A DNA stretch of 64,000 nucleotides, from the NCBI RefSeq assembly GCF_900109565.1, contig NZ_FNZZ01000001.1, forward strand, positions 1-64,000. Reading direction: 5' to 3'. The position numbers and the translations under genes were made by a program. The stretch's first letter is position 1, and the number at the start of each line of letters is the position of its first letter. The DNA is from Sphingomonas palmae (lineage in GTDB: Bacteria > Pseudomonadota > Alphaproteobacteria > Sphingomonadales > Sphingomonadaceae). The notes beneath the pieces were generated by a model. That model was given only the letters and a program-made list of their open reading frames with translations. It searched no databases and was not told the origin of the DNA. Shown here one piece after another: positions 8,426 through 17,180 of the stretch.

Positions 8426-8626
8426 AAGGCGAGTACCCAACACGGCCTTTGCTCACCATTTGAGACTCTTGGAGGAAATCAATTTCCGCCTTTGGTTGCG
8501 ACCTGCGTAACCAATAATTGTAATTGGTGCAGGCATGCCGCTTGTGACCAATGTGGCGTGTCAACCGCGGACGACCTACATATCCAAGTATAGAAAAGCG
8601 AAGGCGACGCACAGGAAATCCCCGCT

Positions 8627-9319
8627 ATGGGCCACAGATCACGAAGCCGGCATCCTACTCTCTTCGCGAGCGAGGCAGTCGATTTGCCGCCGGGTTTCCA
8701 CCACCTGCCCGGCTTCTACGATGCGGCCGGGCAGCGCAGTATTCTGGTGGACATTCGCGCGGTGCTCGCTGACGCACCGCTCTTTCAACAGGCCATGCCG
8801 AAAACCGGGGCGCCGCTCAGTGTGAAGATGAGCAACGCCGGCACGTTCGGTTGGGTGACGGATCGCGAGGGCGGCTATCGCTATCAATCTCGACATCCCA
8901 CAACCGGAAAGCAGTGGCCACCAATCCCCTCAAGCCTGCTAGAACTATGGAAGAAGCTAACCGGCGAGGTGATCCCGCCTAATCTGTGCCTCATAAACTT
9001 TTACGACGCCGAGGCTCGGCTGGGGCTTCATCAGGACAAGGGCGAGTCCAGCCTCGATGCCCCGGTCGTGTCTGTGTCGCTCGGAGACGATGCGACGTTT
9101 CTCGTCGGCGGTATGAGCAGGAAGGATCCCGTACGCCGACTGCGCCTGCACAGCGGCGATGTCGTCTGGTTCGGTGGTCCGGCCCGGCTTATCTATCACG
9201 GCGTGGAGGGCATCGTGCCCGGTTCCTCATCGTTGCTGACGGACGAAGGATTTGCCGACGGAGGCCGCATCAATCTGACTTTGCGACGGATCGACCGCCC
9301 TTCCGACGAAATGACGTAA
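8627..9319 (+). CDS. alkB: AlkB-type Fe(II)/2-oxoglutarate dioxygenase (DNA/RNA alkylation repair)
   Basis: 230 residues, close to the E. coli AlkB length. The iron ligands are visible as H135 and D137 in LHQDKGE and H191 in YHGVEG, and the 2-oxoglutarate-binding arginines are in RINLTLRR near the C-terminus. SVSLGDDATFLVGG and the preceding CLINFYDAEARLGLHQD are classic AlkB signatures. The enzyme directly reverses 1-methyladenine and 3-methylcytosine by oxidative demethylation. No Ada or other alkylation-repair gene is adjacent. It lies 137 bases upstream of the ene-reductase gene on the same strand, so readthrough is possible but not required. Confidence 0.95.
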   Translation: MGHRSRSRHPTLFASEAVDLPPGFHHLPGFYDAAGQRSILVDIRAVLADAPLFQQAMPKTGAPLSVKMSNAGTFGWVTDREGGYRYQSRHPTTGKQWPPIPSSLLELWKKLTGEVIPPNLCLINFYDAEARLGLHQDKGESSLDAPVVSVSLGDDATFLVGGMSRKDPVRRLRLHSGDVVWFGGPARLIYHGVEGIVPGSSSLLTDEGFADGGRINLTLRRIDRPSDEMT

Positions 9320-9456
9320 ACAAGTCACCGACTTACCGCCTGTCCCTACGTCAGCCGGTCAGCGAGGGTTTTGCACCATTCGCCGATCGCGATCACGGAC
9401 GAACGTCGGACCGATGCGACTTCTCGACCGTTCAGCCGGCGACTCTCTTCCGCCAG

Positions 9457-10575
9457 ATGGACATACCAGACATGCCCGACCACTCGCCGTCCGCCGTGTT
9501 GCAGCCCGTAAAGATCGGCGACCTTTCGCTGCGCAACCGTATCGTCATGGCGCCGCTCACCCGCAGCCGATCCAACGACGACGGCATTCCACCCGACTTC
9601 GCCGCCGACTATTACGGGCAGCGCGCCGAGGCCGGGCTCATCATCACCGAGGCAACGAACATCTCGCCGCAGGCGGTCGGCTACGCGCTGACGCCCGGTA
9701 TTTGGAACGACCGGCAGGTCGAGGCATGGCGTCCAGTCGTGCAAGCCGTGCACGATCGCGGCGGCCTGATCTTCCTCCAGCTCTGGCATACCGGCCGCAT
9801 CTCGCATCCCGACTTGCAGGGCGGCGAGTTGCCCGTCGCTCCCTCGGCTATCAAGCCAGTGGGGCAGGCGTTCACCAAGGACGGGATGAAGGACCACGTT
9901 ACCCCGCGCGCGCTCGAGACAGACGAAATCCCCGCGATCGTCGAGGATTATCGCCGCGCTGCGACCAATGCCAAAGCAGCGGGCTTTGACGGGGTCGAGG
10001 TCCACTCGGCCAACAATTACCTGCTCGAACAGTTTGTCCGCGACAGCACCAACCATCGTACTGATCGCTACGGCGGATCGATCGAAAACCGGCTGCGCTT
10101 TCCGCTCGAGGTGGTGGACGCGGTTATCGGTGTCTGGGGCGCGGGGCGCGTCGGCATCCGCCTGTCACCGGCTACAACGATGCCGGGAGAGACGCCGCTC
10201 GACAGCCGGGTCATGGACACGTTCGGCACCTACGTCGATGCGCTGTCGCAGCGCGGCCTGCTCTACGTTCACGACATCGAGGGCGTGACGCAGCAGACGC
10301 GCGAGGCGGACGGCGTCGACTTCCCGGCGCTCCGCCAGCGGTTCAACGGCGCGTATATCGCTAACAACCAGTACACGCTCGACCTTGCGGAGACGGTGCT
10401 GGAGAAGGGCGACGCCGACCTGTTCAGCATGGGGCGGCCGTTCATCGCCAACCCCGACCTAGTCGACCGTCTGCGCACCGGCGCGCCGCTCGCCGAGGCG
10501 CCCAAGCAGTATTGGTACGGTGGCGGATCGGTCGGTTATTCTGACTGGCCGACGATGCCCGACGATCGCGACTGA
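9457..10575 (+). CDS. Old yellow enzyme family FMN-dependent alkene reductase
   Basis: About 372 residues, a complete TIM-barrel ene-reductase. The N-terminus has LRNRIVMAPLTRSRS; FLQLWHTGRISH and the active-site pair in EVHSANNYLLEQF (His and Asn that bind the substrate oxygen) follow; then RTDRYGGSIENR and the FMN-phosphate-binding DLFSMGRPFIANPDL. It reduces activated C=C bonds or nitro compounds with NAD(P)H, and is close to the NemA/xenobiotic-reductase class. Two in-frame ATGs (9457, 9472) fit; neither has a strong Shine-Dalgarno sequence. The frame is open further upstream, but that part overlaps alkB in another frame and is not protein-like. The propeller gene follows 21 bases downstream. 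Confidence 0.93.
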   Translation: MDIPDMPDHSPSAVLQPVKIGDLSLRNRIVMAPLTRSRSNDDGIPPDFAADYYGQRAEAGLIITEATNISPQAVGYALTPGIWNDRQVEAWRPVVQAVHDRGGLIFLQLWHTGRISHPDLQGGELPVAPSAIKPVGQAFTKDGMKDHVTPRALETDEIPAIVEDYRRAATNAKAAGFDGVEVHSANNYLLEQFVRDSTNHRTDRYGGSIENRLRFPLEVVDAVIGVWGAGRVGIRLSPATTMPGETPLDSRVMDTFGTYVDALSQRGLLYVHDIEGVTQQTREADGVDFPALRQRFNGAYIANNQYTLDLAETVLEKGDADLFSMGRPFIANPDLVDRLRTGAPLAEAPKQYWYGGGSVGYSDWPTMPDDRD

Positions 10576-10596
10576 ACCTTGAGGGAGAGCAGGCGA

Positions 10597-11619
10597 ATGC
10601 CACGGGTCGATCGCCGTCAGGGATTATGGATACTGGCCGGGGGCGTCGTCGCGGCGACGGCGGTCGGCGCACGGGCGATGGCGAGGGCCGGGTCCTCCTC
10701 GCCGATCGGCGGAACGCTGGCGCTGGTCGAGAAAGGTGCGGGACGCGTCGCCTTCTACGCGTTGCCCGGTGGTACCCGCACCGGCAGCGTAGCGCTCGGC
10801 ACCCAGCCGCACGAGATCGTCGCGGATCGCAGCGGGCGCCACGCCTTCGTCGGCCACTACGGAGTCGAGAGCTGGAAGGCACCGGGTGCGGGCGGGAGCG
10901 AGCTGTGGGTCATCGACCTCGCGCAGCGCACGCTCGCCCGGACGATTGATCTGGCCCCGTTCGGGCGGCTGCACGCCGTCCGCGTCGACGATGCGGGCCG
11001 GCTGTACGTCCTGGCGGAGAAGGACAGCATGCTGATCCGCTTCGACGATCCGGTGCGGGACAAGGCGCCTTCGCGGCTGATCCCGGTCGGGGGCGCGCGC
11101 AGCCACTACCTCGTCGTACGCCGCGACGGCACGCGCGCCTATGTCGCCGACACGCTGAGCGGCGCGGTCATCATGGTCGATCCCGAGGACATGGGCGTCG
11201 TGCCACTACGTCGGCGGATCGGCACCGCGCCAGAGGGAATGACGCTCAGCCGCGACGAGCGGACGCTCTACGTCATCGACCGGCCGAGCGGCACGATCCA
11301 CGCGCTCGACGCCGCGACGCTGGAAGAACGCGCACGGCGGACGATGCGCGGCGAGGCGGTGCGCGTGGTCACGCAGGCGGACGGCCGGTTGATCGTATCG
11401 AACTTGGCGGACAAGAGCCTCTCGCGGCTCGATCCCGTGACGCTCGCCGAGGAGGCGCGGCTGCCGCTTGGCACCGGCGCGCCGGGCCTCAATCTCGCGG
11501 GCGACACGCTCTACGCCTCGCTCGAAAACGACCGAGTGGCTATCATCGACCTTCGCACCTGGGCAACTGTCGGCCGGTTCGCGACCGGTGCAGCCCCAGA
11601 TGCCGGAGTGGTCTTGTGA
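10597..11619 (+). CDS. Exported YVTN-type beta-propeller protein
   Basis: 340 residues. The N-terminus (RVDRRQGLWILAGGVVAATA) reads as an arginine-led export signal, possibly twin-arginine. The rest is made of about seven repeats of the YVTN/PQQ-like type (LYVLAEKDS, AYVADTLSGAVIMVD, LYVIDRPSGTIHALD, LYASLENDRVAIIDL), giving a seven-bladed propeller. Such proteins are periplasmic and usually scaffold or sensor-like; there are no catalytic residues to name. The start at 10597 is chosen for the GAGGGAGAGC site upstream. It probably forms an operon with the ene-reductase. Confidence 0.8.
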   Translation: MPRVDRRQGLWILAGGVVAATAVGARAMARAGSSSPIGGTLALVEKGAGRVAFYALPGGTRTGSVALGTQPHEIVADRSGRHAFVGHYGVESWKAPGAGGSELWVIDLAQRTLARTIDLAPFGRLHAVRVDDAGRLYVLAEKDSMLIRFDDPVRDKAPSRLIPVGGARSHYLVVRRDGTRAYVADTLSGAVIMVDPEDMGVVPLRRRIGTAPEGMTLSRDERTLYVIDRPSGTIHALDAATLEERARRTMRGEAVRVVTQADGRLIVSNLADKSLSRLDPVTLAEEARLPLGTGAPGLNLAGDTLYASLENDRVAIIDLRTWATVGRFATGAAPDAGVVL

Positions 11620-11780
11620 CGGCCTGCAGTATGGGAGAGCTTGCCGCTGCGCAGATCAACCAGCGGATGACGACGACAACGTAACCGGACGATCCTGGCA
11701 CGGTTGCCGAACGGCAGGGAAGTTCAACCGTTCGTGATTGAGCAAGATGGTCAGCAACGATGGGACAGCTCATGAAACGA

Positions 11781-11840
11781 GTGAACGAACGATCTCAGCT
11801 TGGAGGGGCCTAACAGCAGCCGGTTTTCGGCTAATGGGTC
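11781..11840 (+). repeat. ~60-bp GGGTC element, copy 3
   Basis: Exactly 60 bp, from GTGAACGAACGATCTCAGCT to GGCTAATGGGTC, in the gap between two convergent genes. + orientation. Confidence 0.6.
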
Positions 11841-11888
11841 GGTCAGTAAGCCGTGGCTGCGCTTTTTGGGAACGACATACTGGCCAGC

Positions 11889-11911
11889 TGACCGGCCGTT
11901 GACGCCGGTCA
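11889..11911 (-). terminator. Hairpin at the end of the TPP-enzyme gene
   Basis: TGACCGGC and GCCGGTCA form a perfect 8-bp stem with a 7-base loop. It overlaps the stop codon of the minus-strand TPP enzyme (11909-11911) and faces the convergent propeller gene. There is no T-run. It is a plausible transcription or 3'-end-stabilising structure. Confidence 0.5.
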
Positions 11912-13699
11912 GAGCCGCTCACGAACGCCGCCGACGATCTGCCGCGCAGTGTCGGCGACGACCTGCATCGCGCCCCGATCGCCCTTGGCCATCGACGTCA
12001 TAAACGCCTTAGCCTGCTCGATTGTGACATGTGGCGGCAACGGTGCGACGTTGGGGTCGGTCTTCACCTCGAGCACCACCGGACGATCGGCGGCAAGTGC
12101 CCGGTCCCAGGCCGCGCCAAGCTGCTCGGGATCGTCGACGAAGATGCCGGTCAGTCCCAGCATCTCGGCGAAGCGCGAGTAGCGCACGTCTGGCAGCGAC
12201 TGCGTGGTCGGGAAGCGGGGATTGCCCTCCATGATCCGCTGCTCCCACGTCACTTCGTTGAGGTCTTCGTTATTGAAGACGCAGACGATCAGCCGCGGGT
12301 CGGCCCAGCGCTGCCAGTATTTCTGGATAGTGATGAGTTCGGCCATGTTGTTCATCTGCATCGCGCCGTCGCCCACCAGCGCCACGACCGGCCGGGTCGG
12401 ATGCGCGAACTTGGCCGCAATCGCGTAAGGGACCGCGGCACCCATCGAGGCGAGCCCGCCCGACAGCGAGCCGCGCTGGCCGCGCTTCACCTGCCAGTCG
12501 CGCGCGTACCAGTTGGCACACGACCCCGAGTCCGACGTGACGATCGTATCGGTGGAGAGGCGCGGCGACATCTCGTAAATGACGCGCTGCGGATTGACTG
12601 GCGAGGCATCGGCCATGGCGCGGCCCTTCAGCGTCGCGCGCCAGTCGTCCATGCCAGCGACGATGCCGTCCTGCCAGCCGCGGTCCTGCTGCTGGGTCAG
12701 GAGCGGGAGCAGCGCGCGCAACGTCTCGCCGGCATCGCCGTGGAGATTGACCTCGACCGGGTAGCGCAGCCCCAGCATCTCGGGCGCGATGTCAATTTGG
12801 ACGGCGCGCGCCTGTCCGTCGGCCGGCAGGAACTCCGCCCAGGGGAAGCCGGTGCCGATCATCAGCAGCGTGTCGCAGCCCTCCATCATGTCGGACGACG
12901 GCTTGGTGCCGAGCAGCCCGATCGCGCCGGTAACGAAGGGCAGGTCGTCGGGCAGCACGTCCTTGCCGAGCAGCGCCTTGGCGGCGCCCGCGCCCAGCCG
13001 CTCGGCGGCAGCGACGACCTCGTCAGCGGCGTTCCGTGCGCCCGCGCCGATCACGATCGCCACCTTGCGGCCGGCGTTCAGCACCTCGGCTGCCCGCCGG
13101 AGATCGGCGTCGTGCGGGACGATGCGGGGCGCTGAATAGCCTGGTCCGGAGCGGGTAAAGCCGTGCGCGCGCTTCGGCTCCTCCCAGGTCATGTCCTGTA
13201 CGTCCTTGGGCAGGATCAGCACGGTCACGCCGTTACGTGCCTTGGCAACGCGCAAGCCACGGTCGACCAGATGGCGCAGCTGCGCGGGGGCAACGGCTTC
13301 CTGCACGAAGTCGGCGACGTCAGCGAACATCCGATCGAGGTTCAGCTCCTGCTGGTAGCTCGCCCCACGCACCGTCGTCTCCGCCTGCCCGGCGATCGCG
13401 AGGACGGGCATGTGGTCGCTTTTCGCATCGTAGAGACCAGTGATGAGATGCGTTGCGCCCGGTCCGCCTGTCGAGATGCAGACGCCGAGCTCGCCGGTGA
13501 ATTTCGCGTGCGCGGTCGCCATGAAGGCGGCCATCTCCTCGTGCCGCACCTGGATGAACTCGATCGCGCCGTCGGTGCCCTCCGCGCGCTGGAGCGCACC
13601 CAGGACGCCGTTGATGCCGTCGCCCGAATAGCCGTAGACGCGGGTCACGCCCCACGCCTTAAGTCGTTCGACGAAGAAGTCGCTGGTGAGCTGGGTCAT
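11909..13699 (-). CDS. Thiamine-diphosphate-dependent enzyme, pyruvate oxidase/dehydrogenase (PoxB-like)
   Basis: 596 residues with the three-domain layout of the acetolactate synthase/pyruvate oxidase superfamily. The N-terminal Pyr domain has GYSGDGINGVLGAL and the cofactor-activating glutamate in VRHEEMAAFMA; the central domain (about 190-320) binds FAD or nucleotide; the C-terminal PP domain has the TPP/Mg motif GDGAMQMNNM...NNEDLNEV. Closest in style to ubiquinone-dependent pyruvate dehydrogenase. No PoxB-type lipid-binding C-terminal helix is obvious, so the electron acceptor is uncertain. The start at 13699 has an AGGA site upstream; the frame is open further but not protein-like. It is divergent from the cupin/SDR cluster. 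Confidence 0.9.
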   Translation of the reverse strand: MTQLTSDFFVERLKAWGVTRVYGYSGDGINGVLGALQRAEGTDGAIEFIQVRHEEMAAFMATAHAKFTGELGVCISTGGPGATHLITGLYDAKSDHMPVLAIAGQAETTVRGASYQQELNLDRMFADVADFVQEAVAPAQLRHLVDRGLRVAKARNGVTVLILPKDVQDMTWEEPKRAHGFTRSGPGYSAPRIVPHDADLRRAAEVLNAGRKVAIVIGAGARNAADEVVAAAERLGAGAAKALLGKDVLPDDLPFVTGAIGLLGTKPSSDMMEGCDTLLMIGTGFPWAEFLPADGQARAVQIDIAPEMLGLRYPVEVNLHGDAGETLRALLPLLTQQQDRGWQDGIVAGMDDWRATLKGRAMADASPVNPQRVIYEMSPRLSTDTIVTSDSGSCANWYARDWQVKRGQRGSLSGGLASMGAAVPYAIAAKFAHPTRPVVALVGDGAMQMNNMAELITIQKYWQRWADPRLIVCVFNNEDLNEVTWEQRIMEGNPRFPTTQSLPDVRYSRFAEMLGLTGIFVDDPEQLGAAWDRALAADRPVVLEVKTDPNVAPLPPHVTIEQAKAFMTSMAKGDRGAMQVVADTARQIVGGVRERL

Positions 13700-13913
13700 G
13701 CGGAAATCCTGCGTGGGTTGCACGAGGGGAAACGCGTGACGGACCTGCAGGTTCTTTGCGGTCAGCGTGCGCGCGTGCCTTCGACGATGCGACCACCCGG
13801 ATCGGCGGTACATGCGGTTCGCCGTCTCAAAACTCTACCGGCCTTGTGAACCCGCCACAGTCCCCAACGGTTGTGCAAGGGAAAGCGGAGCGCCGCTGAA
13901 ACAGGAGAGACCG

Positions 13914-14003
13914 ATGGCGACCGATGCACTGAGTTATGAGACAGAAACCGTCTGTGCGATCGGCAAGGCCTTGCTGACGCGCGCGATGGTCGACGCCGCA
14001 TGA
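13914..14003 (+). CDS. Leader-like small protein (29 aa), translationally coupled
   Basis: A 29-codon frame with an excellent ribosome-binding site (ACAGGAGAGA, then the ATG 4 bases later). It ends in the TGA of an ATGA overlap with the next gene at 14000. The product (acidic N-terminus, helical Ala/Leu/Arg C-terminus) is not recognised. The good start signal and the coupling make real translation likely; it may serve mainly to deliver ribosomes to the 82-residue gene downstream. Confidence 0.55.
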   Translation: MATDALSYETETVCAIGKALLTRAMVDAA

Positions 14004-14248
14004 GCCCTTCGGCACCAACGCCTGTCCGAAACGCGGACGAGTTGACGAAGTTCGACGTCACCATCCGCCGCTTCGACCCGGCGCAGGACCCGGCGAGCGG
14101 ACAGGAGTTGGTGCTGCCAGTCGACAGTCCCGATGAGGAGCATGCGATTGCCTCGACGCTTGCCAACGCTGCTTCTTGGCCCGGCAAAGTCGCGGACGGT
14201 CAGCCGCTACCGGTCGCCTTCATGGCCGTCCGCGTCGAGTGGCGCTGA
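14000..14248 (+). CDS. Small protein of unknown function (82 aa)
   Basis: 82 residues, soluble, acidic, with KFDVTIRRFDPAQDPASGQ near the start and a Pro-Val-rich C-terminus. The FDVTIRRFDP pattern is reminiscent of the N-terminal ferredoxin-like fragment of succinate dehydrogenase iron-sulfur proteins, but no cysteines exist, so that function is ruled out. It is coupled by ATGA to the 29-residue gene upstream and is 4 bases from the cupin gene downstream. Function unknown, probably part of the cupin-SDR transcript. Confidence 0.65.
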   Translation: MSPSAPTPVRNADELTKFDVTIRRFDPAQDPASGQELVLPVDSPDEEHAIASTLANAASWPGKVADGQPLPVAFMAVRVEWR

Positions 14249-14252
14249 ACCG

Positions 14253-14888
14253 ATGGATGATCTCGACACGCAGGCGGCTGACAACGCCGCGGTGCATCAC
14301 GCCGCCAGCGAACCCGGCGGCAAGCCGAGCTTCGCGATGACCGATGGCGGCGGTGCCGATCCGACGCATCAGCACCTGTTCCACCTCGCGGGCGCGGCGC
14401 CGAGCCGCTTCGACGGTGGCGACCTGCGCGGAGCGGTTGCCGACAACTGGTCAGTGCTGAAGGGGCAGCAGGGATCAGTCTACCTGGCGCGGCTCGCCCC
14501 GGGCGGGGTGCGCGAGCCGCACTGGCACCCGTCGGCGTGGGAGATGAACTTCGTCATTTCGGGCCGGGTCCGCTGGAGCCTGGTCGGGCCGGGCGGCACC
14601 GGCGACGCGTTCGAGGGCAAGGCTGGCGACCTCGTTTTTGCGCCGCAAGGCCACTTCCACTATTTCGAGAACGCCAGCGACACCGAGGACCTCGTCGTCC
14701 TTATTGTCTTCAACACCAGCGTGGCCGAGCCGGACGACGACATCGGCCTGGTGGAGTCACTGTCGGCGATCCCGCCCGATGTGCTCGGCGCGATCTTCGG
14801 CGTGCCCGCCGACACGTTCAAGGCGATCCCCAAGAACCGCGATCGAGTCGTGATCGCATCCAAGAACAAGGAGCCGGCGAATGGCTGA
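14253..14888 (+). CDS. Single-domain cupin, oxalate-decarboxylase-like
   Basis: 211 residues. The cupin barrel lies at about residues 50-160, with metal ligands in REPHWHPSAWEMNFVISG (two His and one Glu) and PQGHFHYFEN (fourth His). This matches bicupin oxalate decarboxylase half-domains and germin-like Mn-binding cupins, so a metal-dependent decarboxylase or dioxygenase is plausible; the substrate is unknown. The N-terminal 45 residues are polar. The frame is open upstream, but the ATG at 14253 directly follows the preceding stop and avoids overlap. Its last 8 bases overlap the SDR gene, indicating cotranscription. Confidence 0.85.
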   Translation: MDDLDTQAADNAAVHHAASEPGGKPSFAMTDGGGADPTHQHLFHLAGAAPSRFDGGDLRGAVADNWSVLKGQQGSVYLARLAPGGVREPHWHPSAWEMNFVISGRVRWSLVGPGGTGDAFEGKAGDLVFAPQGHFHYFENASDTEDLVVLIVFNTSVAEPDDDIGLVESLSAIPPDVLGAIFGVPADTFKAIPKNRDRVVIASKNKEPANG

Positions 14889-15753
14889 TCTGTCGGGCAA
14901 GGTGGCTGTGGTGACCGGAGCGGCGCGAGGGATCGGCCGAGCCGCGGCCGAGGCGCTCGCGAAGGCGGGCGCCGACGTGGTCGGGATCGACATCGCCGGG
15001 CCGATCAGTCCCATCCTCGACCTGGCGCCCGCGACGCCCGACGAACTCTCCGCGACCGGCCGCGCGGTCGAGGCGGCGGGGCGACGCTGGCTGGCGATCA
15101 CGCTCGACCAGCGCGACCTGCCGGCGCTCCGCGACGCCGCCGTCAAGGTCGTCGAGACGTTCGGGCAGATCGACATCCTCTTCGCCAATGCCGGCATCCA
15201 GGCGTTCAAGCCGATCCTGGAGATGGAGGACATCGATTGGCACGATCAGATCGACGTCAACCTGACCGGCACGATGAACACGTTGCGCGCCTTCGCGCCG
15301 GCGATCCGCGACCGGGCGAAGGTGACAGGCCACGGCCGGATCATCGTCACCAGCTCGACGCAGGGGCAGCACGGCACCAAGCACGGCGCGGCCTATTCGG
15401 CGTCGAAATGGGGTATCATCGGGTTGATGAAGTCCGCTGCGCTGGAGTTCGGCGAGTATGGCATCACCGTTAACGCGCTGATCCCCGGGCTGATCGATAC
15501 CGCGCTGACCCGGCACGAGGATCGCTACGCGCAGGCGATCGAGGACGGCGGCAAGCAGCCGACGGGGAACGAGGCGAAGGACGAGCAACTGGCCAGGCAG
15601 GCGATGATCGCCAAGACGCCGCTCGGCGTGCCGTGGATCGACCCTGCCGACGTCGCGCCGATGGTCGTCTTCCTCGCCTCCGACGCGGCTAGGATGGCGA
15701 GCGGCGGCACCTATTCGGTGACCGGCGGCGACAGCGCCCACGGCGCGGCCTGA
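14881..15753 (+). CDS. Short-chain dehydrogenase/reductase
   Basis: 290 residues, a classical SDR with some insertions. The NAD(P)-binding TGAARGIG is at the N-terminus, NAGIQ in the fourth strand, the catalytic Ser in IVTSSTQG, and Y172/K176 in YSASK. The long C-terminal region and the ALIPGLIDTALTRHED segment resemble carveol-type, mycofactocin-associated SDRs, but no mycofactocin genes are seen here. Substrate unknown. It overlaps the cupin gene by 8 bases and is followed after 22 bases by a membrane protein. Confidence 0.9.
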   Translation: MADLSGKVAVVTGAARGIGRAAAEALAKAGADVVGIDIAGPISPILDLAPATPDELSATGRAVEAAGRRWLAITLDQRDLPALRDAAVKVVETFGQIDILFANAGIQAFKPILEMEDIDWHDQIDVNLTGTMNTLRAFAPAIRDRAKVTGHGRIIVTSSTQGQHGTKHGAAYSASKWGIIGLMKSAALEFGEYGITVNALIPGLIDTALTRHEDRYAQAIEDGGKQPTGNEAKDEQLARQAMIAKTPLGVPWIDPADVAPMVVFLASDAARMASGGTYSVTGGDSAHGAA

Positions 15754-15775
15754 CGGGAAGAGAAGAGAGAACGGG

Positions 15776-16240
15776 ATGAACGGACGACGGATGGCCGGCG
15801 CGATGGCGGGTGGGCTCGTCGCGGGCCTCGGCATCACCGCCCTGATGATCGCGGGCGAGCGGAAGAGCGGCAAGCCGTCGGAGCTCGCCGACCTGGAACG
15901 GACCAGTGCGCACCGGCTCGGCGTCCACCCGGTGCCGCCGGCCGACCGGTTGCCCGACGCGACCGAGCAGGCGGTGATCCAAAGCGGTCACCTGCTGCTA
16001 TCAGCAGCAGCCGGTGCGGCGTTCGCTGCGGCGGTCGACGAGGAGGCTGCGGTGATCCCCTCGGGCGCGTTGTTCGGGCTTGCGTTCTACGCGGCCATGC
16101 AATGGATCGCCGGGCCGCTGCTCGGCGTCAAGAAGCCGGAATGGGCGGCGGACGCGGGCACAATCGGGATGCACGCCGCCAATCACGTCGCCTTCGGTCT
16201 GGCGACCGCGGCGGGGGCGAAGCTCGCCGCGCGCGCCTGA
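15776..16240 (+). CDS. Small integral membrane protein, paralogue of the one at 56.1-56.6 kb
   Basis: 154 residues with about four hydrophobic helices: an N-terminal GGLVAGLGITALMIAGERKSG, a central alanine-rich helix, one at residues 95-115, and a last helix after GMHAANHVAFGLA. The layout resembles DUF1440/YagU-type membrane proteins, whose role is poorly known. It is clearly paralogous to the protein at 56129-56599 (same ERKSGxPSEL, GPxLGVKxPEW and NHxxFGL motifs). It is the last gene of the cupin-SDR cluster and convergent, 10 bases apart, with the quinone-oxidoreductase gene. Confidence 0.82.
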   Translation: MNGRRMAGAMAGGLVAGLGITALMIAGERKSGKPSELADLERTSAHRLGVHPVPPADRLPDATEQAVIQSGHLLLSAAAGAAFAAAVDEEAAVIPSGALFGLAFYAAMQWIAGPLLGVKKPEWAADAGTIGMHAANHVAFGLATAAGAKLAARA

Positions 16241-16250
16241 AGCGGGTTCG

Positions 16251-17180
16251 TCAGACGGTGAGGACGACCTTGCCACGGGGGTGATCGGTGCGGGCGAAGC
16301 GGTGCGCCGCCTCCACGTCGTCCAGACCGAAACGACGGGCGATCTCGACCCGGACCGTTCCCTGCGCAACGAGGTCGAGAACATGCCCGAGCGCGGCGGC
16401 GTCGGGTGTCGCGTGCCAGCGCGGCACGGTGCGCACGCCGTGCGCCGCCGCTGCGGCCTCGTCGGGTTCCAGCGTGGAGACGAGGATGCCGCCGGGCTTC
16501 AGCGTGGTGAACGACCGCTGCTGCGTCTCGCCGCCCTGCGTGTCGAAGACGAGGTCGAGGTCGGTTGCGATGTCTTCGAAGCGCTCCGCCTCGTAGTCGA
16601 TCGCGGTGTCGGCGCCGAGCGCGCGGACGAAGTCGAGGTCGTCGCCGGAGGCGGTGGCGAAGATCGTGCAGTTCTTCCAGCGCGCGAACTGGACGGCGAG
16701 ATGGCCGACGCCCCCGGCCGCGCCGTGGATCAGCACCCGCTGACCTTCCCGAAGCTCGCCATGATCGAACAGGCCCTGCCACGCGGTCATCGCCGCGAGC
16801 GGCAACGCGCCCGCGACCTCGCTCTCGATGCCGTCAGGGATGCGGACCAGCTCGCCCGCGGTGACGAGCACCTGCTCGGCCTGCGCCCCGCGCGCCTGGT
16901 CGATGAACGCGCAGACCCGGTCGCCGACCGACCAGCCGTCTAGGTCGTTGCCAACCTCGGCGATCGTGCCGGCGAGATCGCGGCCTAACACGATCGGCAG
17001 CTTGTCCTCGCCGACCGGCGCGTACTTGCCCTCGGCGGTCTTCCAGTCGACTGGGTTGACGCTGGCGACCTCCACTCGGACGACCGCACTGCCTGGTTCG
17101 GGCGTGGGGGCGGCGATGCGCTCGATCCGCAGCGTCTCGGGTTCAGTGAAGCGGTGCACGCGGACGGCAGTGACGGTCAT
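16251..17180 (-). CDS. Zinc-free medium-chain alcohol dehydrogenase / quinone oxidoreductase
   Basis: 309 residues. GroES-like N-terminal half (VASVNPVDWKTAEGKY, VLGRDLAGTIAEVG), then the NADPH-binding VLIHGAAGGVGHLAVQFA, and a DTQGGETQQRSF loop typical of quinone oxidoreductase and zeta-crystallin relatives. There are no zinc cysteines. It probably reduces quinones or enals with NADPH. The start at 17180 shares an ATGA with the stop of the molybdopterin subunit, so this is the last gene of the aldehyde-oxidoreductase operon. Confidence 0.9.
   Translation of the reverse strand: MTVTAVRVHRFTEPETLRIERIAAPTPEPGSAVVRVEVASVNPVDWKTAEGKYAPVGEDKLPIVLGRDLAGTIAEVGNDLDGWSVGDRVCAFIDQARGAQAEQVLVTAGELVRIPDGIESEVAGALPLAAMTAWQGLFDHGELREGQRVLIHGAAGGVGHLAVQFARWKNCTIFATASGDDLDFVRALGADTAIDYEAERFEDIATDLDLVFDTQGGETQQRSFTTLKPGGILVSTLEPDEAAAAAHGVRTVPRWHATPDAAALGHVLDLVAQGTVRVEIARRFGLDDVEAAHRFARTDHPRGKVVLTV

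Larger units (their letters stand above)
8107..8626. other. 520-base intergenic region
   Basis: It holds a small GCACG-TTGC-CGTGC hairpin at 8108-8121 right after the dehydrogenase stop, and one full copy of the ~60-bp GGGTC element (8364-8425). Open frames on either strand show no coding character. The promoter of alkB should lie near the right end, but I cannot place it. Confidence 0.6.

Noticed and set aside
14000..14248. Truncated succinate dehydrogenase iron-sulfur subunit
   Set aside because: A short N-terminal pattern resembles it, but there are no cysteines for iron-sulfur ligands.
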